Source: Microbacterium sp. Leaf159
GTDB taxonomy: Bacteria; Actinomycetota; Actinomycetes; Actinomycetales; Microbacteriaceae
Assembly: GCF_001423615.1 (NCBI RefSeq)
Contig: NZ_LMOU01000001.1
Span: 573,328-637,327 of the forward strand
Reading direction: 5' to 3'
DNA: 64,000 bases
Part shown: one piece after another, positions 55,259 through 63,366 of the stretch
Layout: each line of letters opens with the position of its first letter
How positions within the stretch are numbered: position 1 is the first letter of the stretch
Program-made: the position numbers and the translations under genes
Notes under the pieces: generated by a model
What the model was told of the DNA's origin: nothing
Databases searched by the model: none
The model's input: the letters and a program-made list of their open reading frames with translations, nothing else

Positions 55259-57243
55259 TTGATCACCTCGACGGAGAGAAGGTCCTGGCGCACGGCCAGG
55301 AGCCGGATCTGCTCCGTCGAGCCCTGGGCGGGGACGGAGAAGAACAACTGGAATTCGTACTTGGTCGTCACGCCCTTGGCGGACTCGGTGACACCGGTCA
55401 GCGCCTTCGCCTGGGCGTTGTCACCGAAACGGATCACCGCATCCGCAGATGTCGGCGTGACCGTCTCGGTGTCGACCAGAGAGACGGCCACGATGGCACC
55501 GCTGCCCAGAGTGGTCATCGACACGGGGGCGGAGTCCGCCGGTGCGATGTCGAAGGCCGTCTGCGACGTCGCGGCCGCGCCGTTGTCCGCGAGGTTCTGC
55601 ACAACAGCCTGGCGGCTGTCGCGGATCGACTTCGCGAGGTTCTGCGAGATCTCGTCGAACAGCCCGTACGACGCGCTCTGCTCTCCTGCATCGACGACGT
55701 CCGAGAACGTCGCGGCCAGTTCACCCGGCGGCAGACTGAGGAAGGCGGAGTCGTCCGGGACCAGCGAGGTTCCGAGCCACGGAGCAGCCACCTCGGGGAA
55801 GACGGCGTCGGCCGACATCTCGGCCATGTTGTTGACCTTGTAGTTGGACCAGGGGTCCTGCTGGGTCATCGTCAGCACGACCGGGGGAACCGTGTCATCG
55901 CCGTCGCTCTTCGAGAGGAGAAGGACGGTACGAGGCCAGCGGTCGGTCGCCTCGGGCAGAATGACCTCGACATCATCGGTCGGGATGGCCGCGGGCACGG
56001 CGGTGTCGGGAACCGCGGTGCGGAGGGCGTACTCGGTCTTGCGAGCCGTCAGCGCCGGACCGTCGAGACGCGTTCCCGCCAGATCGATGTCCATGGCTGC
56101 ATCGGCATCCGAGAGCGTCGCCGAAACATCCTGAAGGATGCGCTTGGCCTGGGCCTCGGTCACTGCCGGAGGCTTCTGGTTCTCGGGAGCGATCACGGTC
56201 GCGCTGGGCGAGGGACTGGGCGTCCCTTCACCGAACTGCGGCCAGGAGTCGGCCGAACATCCGGTCGCCAGAAGCGCGGTCAGCGCGAGAGCCGGGATAG
56301 CGATCATGCGTCGTCTGCGGGGCGGCGGCGTGGCGCGCATCTCGGTCTTGCGGTCACCGGCTGCGTCATCCTCGGTCGCCGAGCCACCCGCTCCGTTGCC
56401 CTGCACGGCCTCGGCATCCTCGGAGTGATCAGCGGGAGCGGTTCCCGTGTCTGATGCCTTCGACGAGGATTCCTCGATCGCCTTCCGCTCCGACGGCGGC
56501 AGCTGGGCCACATCGATCGGCTCTGTCGCGGGAAGAGGCCCTGGACCCTTGCGCCGGGGGCCGCGGCCGCGACGCTGGTGGCGGATGCCGAGCACGTACA
56601 GGACGAGCCCGACCAGGAGCACGGCGGCCCCGGCTGCCATCAGCGGACCCGCCAGAGGCGTCGACGTGTCGAGCGGCCAGGAGACGACGATGTCGTCAGG
56701 TGCATCGGCGGTGCCGTCGTGGGCGATGAGAAGGCTGACGCCTTCGGGGAGCTGCATGTCGGCGATCAGCGCGTCGGTGTCGGTGAACGAGTCGAGCCAG
56801 AGATCCGACCCGACCGGACTGCGCCCGGCATCGACTGCCGCACCGTCGTCTGCGGGCGTCTCTTCTGGAGCCGGGGTCGCCTCGGGGGCGTCCGTACTCG
56901 TGTCGTCGTCACCTGCCGCAGCTGCGTCCACGAGCTCGACATCGAGCTCGCCGTCCTTGCCGACGGTGACGTGGTTGTACGAGGCGTCAGCCAGCCACGC
57001 CTCCATGTCGGCGGTCCGACCGTATGCGGCGAAGATGTCGCCATCGCCACGGACGAGCAGGGTCTGAGCGCCCGGGTGCTCCCTCAGGACGTCGCCGTCC
57101 ATGAGCACATAGGGCGCCGGTTCTTCCACGGCGACCGAAGTCTCCTGGGTCGACGGACCCATGAAAACGGTTCGCTGCGCGATGCCCGCAGCGATCAGTC
57201 CCGCAGCCAGCACGAAGGCCACGACGGCCCATACGAAACGCAC
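55255..57243 (-). CDS. Membrane protein fused to an internal lipoprotein-type domain, function unknown
   Basis: A 662-residue protein, probably extracytoplasmic. Helix 1 at about 4-24 (VWAVVAFVLAAGLIAAGI), an acidic extracellular segment with a DSTDAPEATPAPEETP-like tract, helix 2 near 200-220 (AAGAAVLLVGLVLYVLGI), a basic cytoplasmic and then acidic disordered linker, and near 310-330 a complete lipoprotein-like signal: basic RRRR, hydrophobic IAIPALALTALLA, then ATGC. A 330-residue C-terminal domain follows with no recognised catalytic motif. The GTG at 57243 has GAGGAG 7 nt upstream, better than GTG 57258. An internal ATG at 56340 could start the lipoprotein alone. Coupled to the thioredoxin-TPR gene. 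Confidence 0.72.
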   Translation of the reverse strand: MRFVWAVVAFVLAAGLIAAGIAQRTVFMGPSTQETSVAVEEPAPYVLMDGDVLREHPGAQTLLVRGDGDIFAAYGRTADMEAWLADASYNHVTVGKDGELDVELVDAAAAGDDDTSTDAPEATPAPEETPADDGAAVDAGRSPVGSDLWLDSFTDTDALIADMQLPEGVSLLIAHDGTADAPDDIVVSWPLDTSTPLAGPLMAAGAAVLLVGLVLYVLGIRHQRRGRGPRRKGPGPLPATEPIDVAQLPPSERKAIEESSSKASDTGTAPADHSEDAEAVQGNGAGGSATEDDAAGDRKTEMRATPPPRRRRMIAIPALALTALLATGCSADSWPQFGEGTPSPSPSATVIAPENQKPPAVTEAQAKRILQDVSATLSDADAAMDIDLAGTRLDGPALTARKTEYALRTAVPDTAVPAAIPTDDVEVILPEATDRWPRTVLLLSKSDGDDTVPPVVLTMTQQDPWSNYKVNNMAEMSADAVFPEVAAPWLGTSLVPDDSAFLSLPPGELAATFSDVVDAGEQSASYGLFDEISQNLAKSIRDSRQAVVQNLADNGAAATSQTAFDIAPADSAPVSMTTLGSGAIVAVSLVDTETVTPTSADAVIRFGDNAQAKALTGVTESAKGVTTKYEFQLFFSVPAQGSTEQIRLLAVRQDLLSVEVIK

Positions 57244-57299
57244 GAATAGTCTCCTCACGCAACCCGGACGAGCGCCCGAGTCACAACACTCGACATTTC

Positions 57300-57305
57300 A
57301 GACTA
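57300..57305 (-). promoter_or_regulatory. Candidate -10 box for the membrane/lipoprotein gene
   Basis: TAGTCT on the minus strand, about 57 nt before the GTG at 57243, giving a conventional leader. No good -35 was seen. Confidence 0.35.
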
Positions 57306-57336
57306 GCGAAATCACCTGTGTGTTGCCCACGAGGGC

Positions 57337-57374
57337 ATGCCCGATCGTCCCGGCACGTCGTGACGATCAGGCAT
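57337..57374. promoter_or_regulatory. Imperfect long inverted repeat in a divergent promoter region
   Basis: ATGCCCGATCGTCCCG and CGTGACGATCAGGCAT, 14 of 16 positions paired around a 6-nt loop, midway between the divergent genes at 57243 and 57421 and 11 bp before a possible -10 (TAACCT, 57386-57391). An operator is likelier than a terminator; the regulator is unknown. Confidence 0.4.
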
Positions 57375-57420
57375 CGCCCGGTCGATAACCTTGCATCACC
57401 CGCATCTCCGAGGAGCACCG

Positions 57421-58482
57421 ATGAAGATCCACAACCCGTTCCGCACCGCCCTCGTGGCGACGCTCGGCGTGGGGCTGGGAATCCTGCTGATCGGAAGCGT
57501 CGAGAGCCTGTCGACGGTGCTGCTCTACGTCGGCACGGCGCTGTTCCTCAGCCTCGGTCTCGACCCGCTGGTGTCGTTCCTCGAGCGCAAGAGGCTTCCT
57601 CGCTGGCTCGCGGTGCTGATCACGATCCTGGCCGTCCTCGGCATCTTCGCGGGCATCATCCTGATCGTCATCCCGGTGCTCGTCGACCAGATCTCGCAGC
57701 TGATCGCCCAGATCACGGCCATCGTCCAGCGCGGCACCTTCCTCGCGGATCTCCGGGAGTGGATGGTCGACACCTTCCCCAACCTCAAAGTGGACGACGT
57801 GTTCGCCTACGTGACGAACTGGCTCGAGACGAACCTCACCCAGATCGGCGGGTCCATCGGGCAGAGCGTCCTCGCAGCCAGCGGCGCGGTCGTCAGCGGA
57901 CTCTTCGGGGCGTTCATCGTCCTGATCCTCACGATCTACCTGACGGCCTCCACGCCCTCGCTGAAGCGAGCGGTGTACCAGCTCGCCCCCGCGTCGAAGC
58001 GGGAGCGCTTCATCGATCTCGCCGAGCAGATCACGGACTCGGTCGGGTACTACGTCATGGGTCAGGTGACGCAGGGCGTCATCAACGGCGTCCTGAGCAT
58101 GATCTTCCTGACGATCATCGATGCGCCGTTCCCTGCCGTGCTCGCGGTCGTGGCCTTCTTCTTCTCGCTGATCCCGCTCGTGGGCACCCTGACGGGGTCG
58201 ACGATCATCGTGCTCGTCTGCCTCATCCCCGGCCTCGGGTCCCCCGCCACCGCGATCGCGGCGGCGATCTACTACCTGATCTACATGCAGATCGAGGCCT
58301 ACGTGATCTCCCCGAGGATCATGAGCCGAGCCGTGTCGGTTCCCGGAGCCGTCGTGGTGGTCGCCGCGCTGGCGGGAGGAAGCCTTCTGGGGCTTCTGGG
58401 CGCCCTCATCGCGATCCCGGTCGCCGCCAGCATCCTGATCCTCTACCGCCAGGTGCTGATCCCCCGGATGAACGAGCTCTAA
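57421..58482 (+). CDS. AI-2E family transporter (YdiK/PerM-like)
   Basis: Inner-membrane protein of 353 residues with about eight hydrophobic segments and the family core PAVLAVVAFFFSLIPLVGTLTG near 235-256. The late GSPATAIAAAIYYLIYMQIEAYVISPRIMSRAVSVP segment holds the signature Q-x-E-x-x-x-x-P. The family name is historical; substrates include sodium or other small solutes and autoinducer-2 export is rarely shown. GGAG precedes the ATG by 5 nt. Convergent with the next gene (4-bp overlap). Confidence 0.85.
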   Translation: MKIHNPFRTALVATLGVGLGILLIGSVESLSTVLLYVGTALFLSLGLDPLVSFLERKRLPRWLAVLITILAVLGIFAGIILIVIPVLVDQISQLIAQITAIVQRGTFLADLREWMVDTFPNLKVDDVFAYVTNWLETNLTQIGGSIGQSVLAASGAVVSGLFGAFIVLILTIYLTASTPSLKRAVYQLAPASKRERFIDLAEQITDSVGYYVMGQVTQGVINGVLSMIFLTIIDAPFPAVLAVVAFFFSLIPLVGTLTGSTIIVLVCLIPGLGSPATAIAAAIYYLIYMQIEAYVISPRIMSRAVSVPGAVVVVAALAGGSLLGLLGALIAIPVAASILILYRQVLIPRMNEL

Positions 58483-59198
58483 GCGACCGGCCACTCGTTC
58501 GGCAACGGCAGCGCGGCAGGATTCACTGCCGCGACGATCTCGGTGAGGACGCGCCGGGTCTGGCTCTCCCCCACCCAGAGATGCTTGCCGCCCTCGACCG
58601 CGATCAGGTTCGCATGCGGGATCGCCGCGAAGCGCTCCCGCGCCTCGGCCGGACGGAGATAGTCGTCGAGCTCGGGAACCAGGATGACGACCTCCACGTC
58701 GTCGCCCGCCCATGCCGCCACCTCGGCCTCCGTCGCACGATGGAGGGGCGGCGACAGGAGGATGATCCCCTCGACATCGTGCTGTCGCCCGTACTTGAGG
58801 GCGAGCTCCGTGCCGAAGGACCAGCCGAGCAGCCAGGGGCGCGGAAGGCCGCGCTCACGGACGAAGTCCATCGCCGCGGCGACGTCGAACTGCTCCGCCG
58901 CTCCCCCGTCGAACGCACCGTCGCTCGTTCCCCGAGGCGACGTCGTTCCGCGCGTGTTGAATCGCAGGACGGCGAGGTCGGCCAATGCAGGAAGCCGTGC
59001 GGCCGCCTTGCGGATGATGTGCGAGTCCATGAAGCCACCCGCCGTCGGCAGCGGGTGGAGCGTCACGAGCGTCGCGACCGGATCGGATGACTCCGGCACC
59101 GCCAGTTCTCCGACGAGTGTCAGTTCGTCCGCCGTCTGCAGCACGATGTCCTCGCGTCGAGCAGGAAGCTCGAGCGGTCCACGGATCTCGATGCTCAC
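58479..59198 (-). CDS. Alpha/beta hydrolase (dienelactone hydrolase-like)
   Basis: A 239-residue hydrolase. The oxyanion region is THPLPTAGGFMDSHII near 40-55, the nucleophile elbow GWSFGTELAL near 128, and a candidate acid and His are in VPELDDYLRP and EGGKHLWVGES. The elbow GWSFG has Trp where most have His or Asp; the family of short hydrolases with this form acts on small esters or peptides. The GTG at 59198 has GGAGG 5 nt upstream and overlaps the stop of the preceding zinc-protein gene (GTGA). Confidence 0.8.
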   Translation of the reverse strand: MSIEIRGPLELPARREDIVLQTADELTLVGELAVPESSDPVATLVTLHPLPTAGGFMDSHIIRKAAARLPALADLAVLRFNTRGTTSPRGTSDGAFDGGAAEQFDVAAAMDFVRERGLPRPWLLGWSFGTELALKYGRQHDVEGIILLSPPLHRATEAEVAAWAGDDVEVVILVPELDDYLRPAEARERFAAIPHANLIAVEGGKHLWVGESQTRRVLTEIVAAVNPAALPLPNEWPVA

Positions 59199-59482
59199 GC
59201 AATCCTCCAACAGTGTGTGTGCCAATGCCGCCGGGCGGCGAGGTCTGCGGCGTCACCGAGCACGCCGTCCGCGCGCCAGATCACGAGATGGGCGGTGCCC
59301 GGCGCGACGGTGCGTCCGCAGCCGGGGCAGATGTAGTCCTTGAGCGCCTGTGCCGCCGATACCGGCTGAACGGTCCACTCCGAGCCCCGGCGCACCTCCG
59401 TGCGCTTCCAGGACGCGAGAAGACGATCGAGTGAGTCCTCGGTGTCAGGGCGCGCCGGACGGCGTTTGCGGGAGCGGGCCAT
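59195..59482 (-). CDS. Small zinc-binding protein (CxxC...H...HxxC type)
   Basis: A 95-residue basic protein with one likely zinc site: CPGCGR at about 52-57, then His66 and HWHTHCW near 87-93. Related actinobacterial proteins are usually annotated, without support, as ATP/GTP-binding proteins; no P-loop is present here. A nucleic-acid-binding role is plausible from the charge. ATG start in a short leader after the transglycosylase-like gene; its stop overlaps the hydrolase start by 4 bp. Confidence 0.7.
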   Translation of the reverse strand: MARSRKRRPARPDTEDSLDRLLASWKRTEVRRGSEWTVQPVSAAQALKDYICPGCGRTVAPGTAHLVIWRADGVLGDAADLAARRHWHTHCWRIA

Positions 59483-59491
59483 GACGGCCGC

Positions 59492-60160
59492 TCACCACCA
59501 GTGGTTGTTCGTCCAGAAGGCGTGCGCGCCTGCCCAGCTGCCGTATCGTCCGGTCGCATAGCCCGTCGCCCAGCGCAGGTTGTCGACCGGGTCGTATCCG
59601 TTGCCCGGGACCTTGCTGCAGGGCAGCGCCTGGACGAGACCGCACGCACCCGACGACTTGTTCGTCGCGTTGGGGTTCCATCCGCTCTCACGCGAGACGA
59701 TGTAGTCGACGTAACCCCAGTCGGACTCGGCGATGCCGGCAGCGGCCATCCACTCGGCAGGAGCTCCCCCGCCTGTGTAGAAGAGCGGTGCAGCGCTGGT
59801 CGGCTTCGAGGAGGACGCCGTCGTCGGTGTCGGCGTCGGTGTCGGCTTCGGCGTCACGTAAACCGAGAAGGTCCCTCGCTGGATGGGCGCGATAGCCGCG
59901 CCCTCGACCGAGACGGTGAGGTTCTGGGTCTCGGAGAGCGCCACAGAGTACGCCGACTCCGGGCTGGCCTCAGCAGGCTGCTCGGCGAGGGCGACACCCG
60001 TCGGGGCGACCATCGCCGCCGCAAAACCGACCACCGCGAGAGCGCTGAAGAAGCCCACGACGCCGCGGCGGCGGCTGCCCTTGCGCGCCGAAAGCGTCGC
60101 CGATGCGGGCACAGGCGTGACGTCGTTTCGCTGGGGGGTCATGTCGTTTCGGGAGTTCAC
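59492..60160 (-). CDS. Secreted transglycosylase-like (SLT/resuscitation-factor type) protein
   Basis: A 222-residue exported protein likely to cleave peptidoglycan glycan strands. An N-terminal hydrophobic segment at about 33-52 (GVVGFFSALAVVGFAAAMVA) reads as a signal or anchor, followed by a proline/threonine linker (TPKPTPTPTPTT). The C-terminal domain from about 150 is a lysozyme-like fold with the catalytic Glu in VSRESGWNP and ACGLVQALPCSK, ending in HAFWTNNHWW; a disulfide between the two Cys is likely. GTG start; TAGACT lies 10 nt upstream, so the exact start (60160 or ATG 60142) is unsure. Confidence 0.8.
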   Translation of the reverse strand: MNSRNDMTPQRNDVTPVPASATLSARKGSRRRGVVGFFSALAVVGFAAAMVAPTGVALAEQPAEASPESAYSVALSETQNLTVSVEGAAIAPIQRGTFSVYVTPKPTPTPTPTTASSSKPTSAAPLFYTGGGAPAEWMAAAGIAESDWGYVDYIVSRESGWNPNATNKSSGACGLVQALPCSKVPGNGYDPVDNLRWATGYATGRYGSWAGAHAFWTNNHWW

Positions 60161-60208
60161 GATGAGAGGCAGTCTACCCGTTGTGGCCTGAGACGGCCAT
60201 CGGAACGC

Positions 60209-60793
60209 TCAGCGAACAGCCAGGATCACATCTACGGCAGCGTCGAGCAGGGCATCGACCTGCTCTTCGCGGTAGCCTCCACGCTGCATCCGGAACGCGG
60301 CCGCGCGCAGCTGCTCGGCCGTCAGAGGCTCTCCGTCGCGCAGGTAGCGGGCGATGCGCGTGCCCACGTGATCGACCTCGTCGATGCGGTAGCCGAAGGT
60401 GAGCACGCCCGTGCGAGCGAAACGGTGACGCTTGGGGCGGGCCAGATGGTCGAGGATCACCTGCGCGTCGTCGCGGGCCTGCTCGACCCACGCGCCCGCG
60501 CCACGAGAGCGGACCACCCGATCACGAGCGCGCGCGGCCAATGCGTCCTCGACCCGGCCGAGTGCCGCGTCGACCTCGGCCACGACATAGCCGTTCTTCA
60601 CCAGGGGAAACGATGCCACCCGCACGTCCGCCGCGCCCAGGTCGTCGGCGTCGCTCTCGAAGGCTGTTCGCGCAGCTGCGAGGAAGGTATCGACCGCTGC
60701 GCGGTGGTAGCCGCGCACACGACCGCTCGTGAGCGAGAAGGCGGGCGGCGCCTCCACGGCTCCGTCCGCTACCTGCACGTCGTCGGAGACCAT
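60209..60793 (-). CDS. DivIVA-domain repeat protein
   Basis: A 194-residue protein built of four tandem copies of the small DivIVA N-terminal motif: GRVRGYHRAAVDTFLAA, LVKNGYVVAEVDAALG, LTFGYRIDEVDHVGTRI and MQRGGYREEQVDALLDA, at about 20, 63, 121 and 157. Each copy keeps the GY...VD..L core. Full-length DivIVA/Wag31 has one such domain plus a coiled coil; here the coiled coil is missing, so membrane-curvature binding without polymerisation is possible. The ATG shares one base with the cdsA stop, placing it in the tsf-pyrH-frr-cdsA operon. Confidence 0.82.
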   Translation of the reverse strand: MVSDDVQVADGAVEAPPAFSLTSGRVRGYHRAAVDTFLAAARTAFESDADDLGAADVRVASFPLVKNGYVVAEVDAALGRVEDALAARARDRVVRSRGAGAWVEQARDDAQVILDHLARPKRHRFARTGVLTFGYRIDEVDHVGTRIARYLRDGEPLTAEQLRAAAFRMQRGGYREEQVDALLDAAVDVILAVR

Positions 60794-61932
60794 CACAGCA
60801 CCACCCAGGAGGAGAAGAGGAAATAGAGGCACAGCGCGGGAACCGTGGACGGCAGGATGCTGTCGAGCCGGTCGAGGAGTCCGCCGTGACCGGGAAGCCA
60901 GGAGCTCATGTCCTTGATGCCGAGGTCGCGCTTCAGCATCGACTCTCCGAGGTCGCCCAGCGTCGCGGACAGCAGGATGGCGACGCCGAAGATCACTCCG
61001 ATCCACCACGGCACGTGGAGCAGGAAGATCGCGAGGAGCACGCCGGCCGCGATCGAACCGACCACCGCGCCTCCGAAGCCTTCCCACGTCTTCTTGGGAC
61101 TGATCCGGGGAGCCATCGGATGCCGCCCGAACGCGAGGCCTGCGGCGTACGCGCCGGTGTCGGCGACGACCGCGATCGCGATGAAGCTCAGCACCCACCA
61201 CTGACCGCCTTCCTGCTTCAGCAGGATGAGGGCGACCGCAGCGAGGAACGGCACGTAGATCTGCACGAAACCGCTGATGACGGCATCCGTGAGCACATCG
61301 CCGTAGGTTCTGCCGTCCTTGGCGATCATCTGCGCGACGAGCCGCCACACGATCACGAACGCGACGGCGAGGAACAGCATGACCCAGACGAGCCAGAGAT
61401 CGAGGAAGAAGGCGGAGAGCACGAGGAGGGTCGCGGCGATGAACTGCGGCACCACGTCGATCCGTCGTCCCGACGCGCGAAGGGCGAGCGAGAGTTCGTA
61501 GACGCCCAACAGGGCGGCCGCCAATGCGAACGGCACGAACAGGACCTTGATGAAGATCAGCGAAGCGAGCAGCGCTGCACCGAAGGCGAGACCGATCAGC
61601 GTCGCGAGGATCAGGTCGCGCCCCGTGCGCTCCTTGATGCGCTCATTGGCCTGATCGAGCTGGCCGCGAGCGTGCGAGACATGGTTGCCCAGCTCGTCCC
61701 TGGCCGCTCTCCACTGCTCGCGGATGGCGTTGTGATCGGCGGTGTCCAGTGTGGACGCCGTGACTACAGGCCCTTCTGCGGGCAGCGGAGGCCGCGGCGG
61801 GATGCTCGTGGTGTCGAATGCCGGGAAGGCACCGTCGACCAGAGGGATGCCGCCGGTCGGGGTCGACGAGTCGCGCGCCTCACGACGCGTCTGCGGCTTG
61901 TCGGTACCGTCACCGGTGGAGTCGTCGGACAT
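60793..61932 (-). CDS. cdsA: Phosphatidate cytidylyltransferase
   Basis: Makes CDP-diacylglycerol for phospholipid synthesis in the inner membrane. The 379-residue protein carries the CdsA signature near its end (SMLKRDLGIKDMSSWLPGHG, then GLLDRLDSIL). Seven or eight hydrophobic segments fill residues 110-370. An N-terminal extension of about 85 polar residues precedes them, longer than most homologues (about 280). Start 8 nt after GAGGTG and 5 nt after the frr stop. Confidence 0.94.
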   Translation of the reverse strand: MSDDSTGDGTDKPQTRREARDSSTPTGGIPLVDGAFPAFDTTSIPPRPPLPAEGPVVTASTLDTADHNAIREQWRAARDELGNHVSHARGQLDQANERIKERTGRDLILATLIGLAFGAALLASLIFIKVLFVPFALAAALLGVYELSLALRASGRRIDVVPQFIAATLLVLSAFFLDLWLVWVMLFLAVAFVIVWRLVAQMIAKDGRTYGDVLTDAVISGFVQIYVPFLAAVALILLKQEGGQWWVLSFIAIAVVADTGAYAAGLAFGRHPMAPRISPKKTWEGFGGAVVGSIAAGVLLAIFLLHVPWWIGVIFGVAILLSATLGDLGESMLKRDLGIKDMSSWLPGHGGLLDRLDSILPSTVPALCLYFLFSSWVVL

Positions 61933-61937
61933 GCCGC

Positions 61938-62492
61938 CTACACCTCGAGGAGTTCGGCCTCTTTGCGCTTGAGTGCGTCGTCGATCAGGTCGACGTGCTG
62001 GCGCGTGAGGGCGTCGAGTTCCTTCTCTCCCCTGGCGATCTCGTCTTCGCCGAGCTCGCTCTTCAGGGCGTCGAGCTCATCCTTGCCCTTGCGGCGGATG
62101 CCTCGGACGTGGACCTTGGCGTCCTCCGCCTTGGTCTTGACGAGCTTCACGTACTCCTTGCGACGCTCGGCAGTGAGCTCGGGCATCGTGACCCGCACGA
62201 GGTTGCCGTCGTTGGTGGGGTTCGCGCCGAGGTTCGGCATGTCGCGAATCGCCTGCTCGATGCCCTTCAGTGCCGACTTGTCGTACGGCGTGATGATGAG
62301 CGTGCGTGCTTCCTGATTCGCGAGTGAGGCGAGCTGCGCGAGAGGAGTCGGCGTTCCGTAGTAGTCGACCAGGACCTTCTGGAAGAGCTGCGGGTTCGCA
62401 CGACCGGTGCGCACCGTGGAGAAGTCCTCCTTGGCGGCCTCGACGGCTCGTGCCATGCGGGAGGTGGTTTCAGCGAGGACATCCGCGATCAC
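61938..62492 (-). CDS. frr: Ribosome recycling factor
   Basis: Splits post-termination ribosomes with EF-G. The 184-residue protein is the usual length; segments such as [53 protein letters not shown] and [15 protein letters not shown] match the family closely. The GTG start has AGGAG 5 nt upstream. Located between pyrH and cdsA, the standard order. Confidence 0.96.
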   Translation of the reverse strand: MIADVLAETTSRMARAVEAAKEDFSTVRTGRANPQLFQKVLVDYYGTPTPLAQLASLANQEARTLIITPYDKSALKGIEQAIRDMPNLGANPTNDGNLVRVTMPELTAERRKEYVKLVKTKAEDAKVHVRGIRRKGKDELDALKSELGEDEIARGEKELDALTRQHVDLIDDALKRKEAELLEV

Positions 62493-62558
62493 GGTGACTC
62501 CTATCGTCGGGGTGTTCTGAAATTCTATCGGGCCGGGGACTCGAGCACCGGCAGGCGC

Positions 62559-63275
62559 TCAGGCCGTGACCAGAGTGCCGATGTGCTCGCCGAGGAGAGC
62601 ACGCGTGACGTTGCCCGCCGGTTCCATGCCGAAGACGCGCATGTCCATGTTGTTGTCCATGCAGAGGCTGAACGCCGTCGAGTCGACGACCTTGAGCCCG
62701 CGCTGGAGGGCGTCGCGATACGTGACGCGCTCGATGCGCTCGGCATCCGCGTGCTTGTTCGGGTCTGCGGTGTAGATGGCGTCGACGCCGTTCTTGGCGA
62801 CGAGGACCTCCTCCGCACCGATCTCGAGAGCGCGCTGCGCGGCGACCGTGTCGGTCGAGAAGTACGGCAGGCCGGCGCCCGCGCCGAAGATCACGACGCG
62901 ACCCTTCTCCATGTGACGCTCCGCGCGGAGCGGGATGTAGGGCTCGGCCACCTGCGTCATCGAGATCGCGGACTGCACTCGTGTGGGTGCACCGGCCTGC
63001 TCGAGGAAGTCCTGGAGAGCAAGAGCGTTCATCACCGTGCCGAGCATGCCCATGTAGTCGGCGCGCCCGCGGTCCATGCCGCGCTGGCTGAGCTCCGCGC
63101 CGCGGAAGAAGTTGCCACCACCGACGACGATGGCGATCTCGACGCGGTCGACCGCTGCGGCGATGTCGCGAGCGATCTGGCTGACGACGTCGGGGTTGAC
63201 ACCGAGCTGGCCGGCGCCGAACGCCTCACCGGAGAGCTTGAGAAGAACGCGGCGGCGTCCTGTGCGGTCGGTCAT
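62559..63275 (-). CDS. pyrH: UMP kinase
   Basis: Hexameric bacterial UMP kinase phosphorylating UMP to UDP; 238 residues. [11 protein letters not shown] near 10-20 and [10 protein letters not shown] near 52-61 form the ATP/UMP site; [11 protein letters not shown] and [18 protein letters not shown] follow. The start at 63275 is supported by GAGAGGAT a few nt upstream. Between tsf and frr as in most bacteria; a 15-bp hairpin at 63325-63359 lies between tsf and this gene. Confidence 0.96.
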   Translation of the reverse strand: MTDRTGRRRVLLKLSGEAFGAGQLGVNPDVVSQIARDIAAAVDRVEIAIVVGGGNFFRGAELSQRGMDRGRADYMGMLGTVMNALALQDFLEQAGAPTRVQSAISMTQVAEPYIPLRAERHMEKGRVVIFGAGAGLPYFSTDTVAAQRALEIGAEEVLVAKNGVDAIYTADPNKHADAERIERVTYRDALQRGLKVVDSTAFSLCMDNNMDMRVFGMEPAGNVTRALLGEHIGTLVTA

Positions 63276-63324
63276 GGGGGTGATCCTCTCGTCCCGATTC
63301 AAGATAGTGCCTTCTGGGCATGAA

Positions 63325-63359
63325 GAAGGGGTCCGGATCGCGTTGATCCGAACCCCTTC
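63325..63359 (-). terminator. Hairpin terminator or attenuator between tsf and pyrH
   Basis: 15-bp stem (GAAGGGGTCCGGATC with its near-complement, one G-U in the transcript) around a 5-nt loop, 7 nt past the tsf stop. It probably lowers read-through into pyrH rather than fully separating the genes. Confidence 0.7.
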
Positions 63360-63366
63360 GACGATG

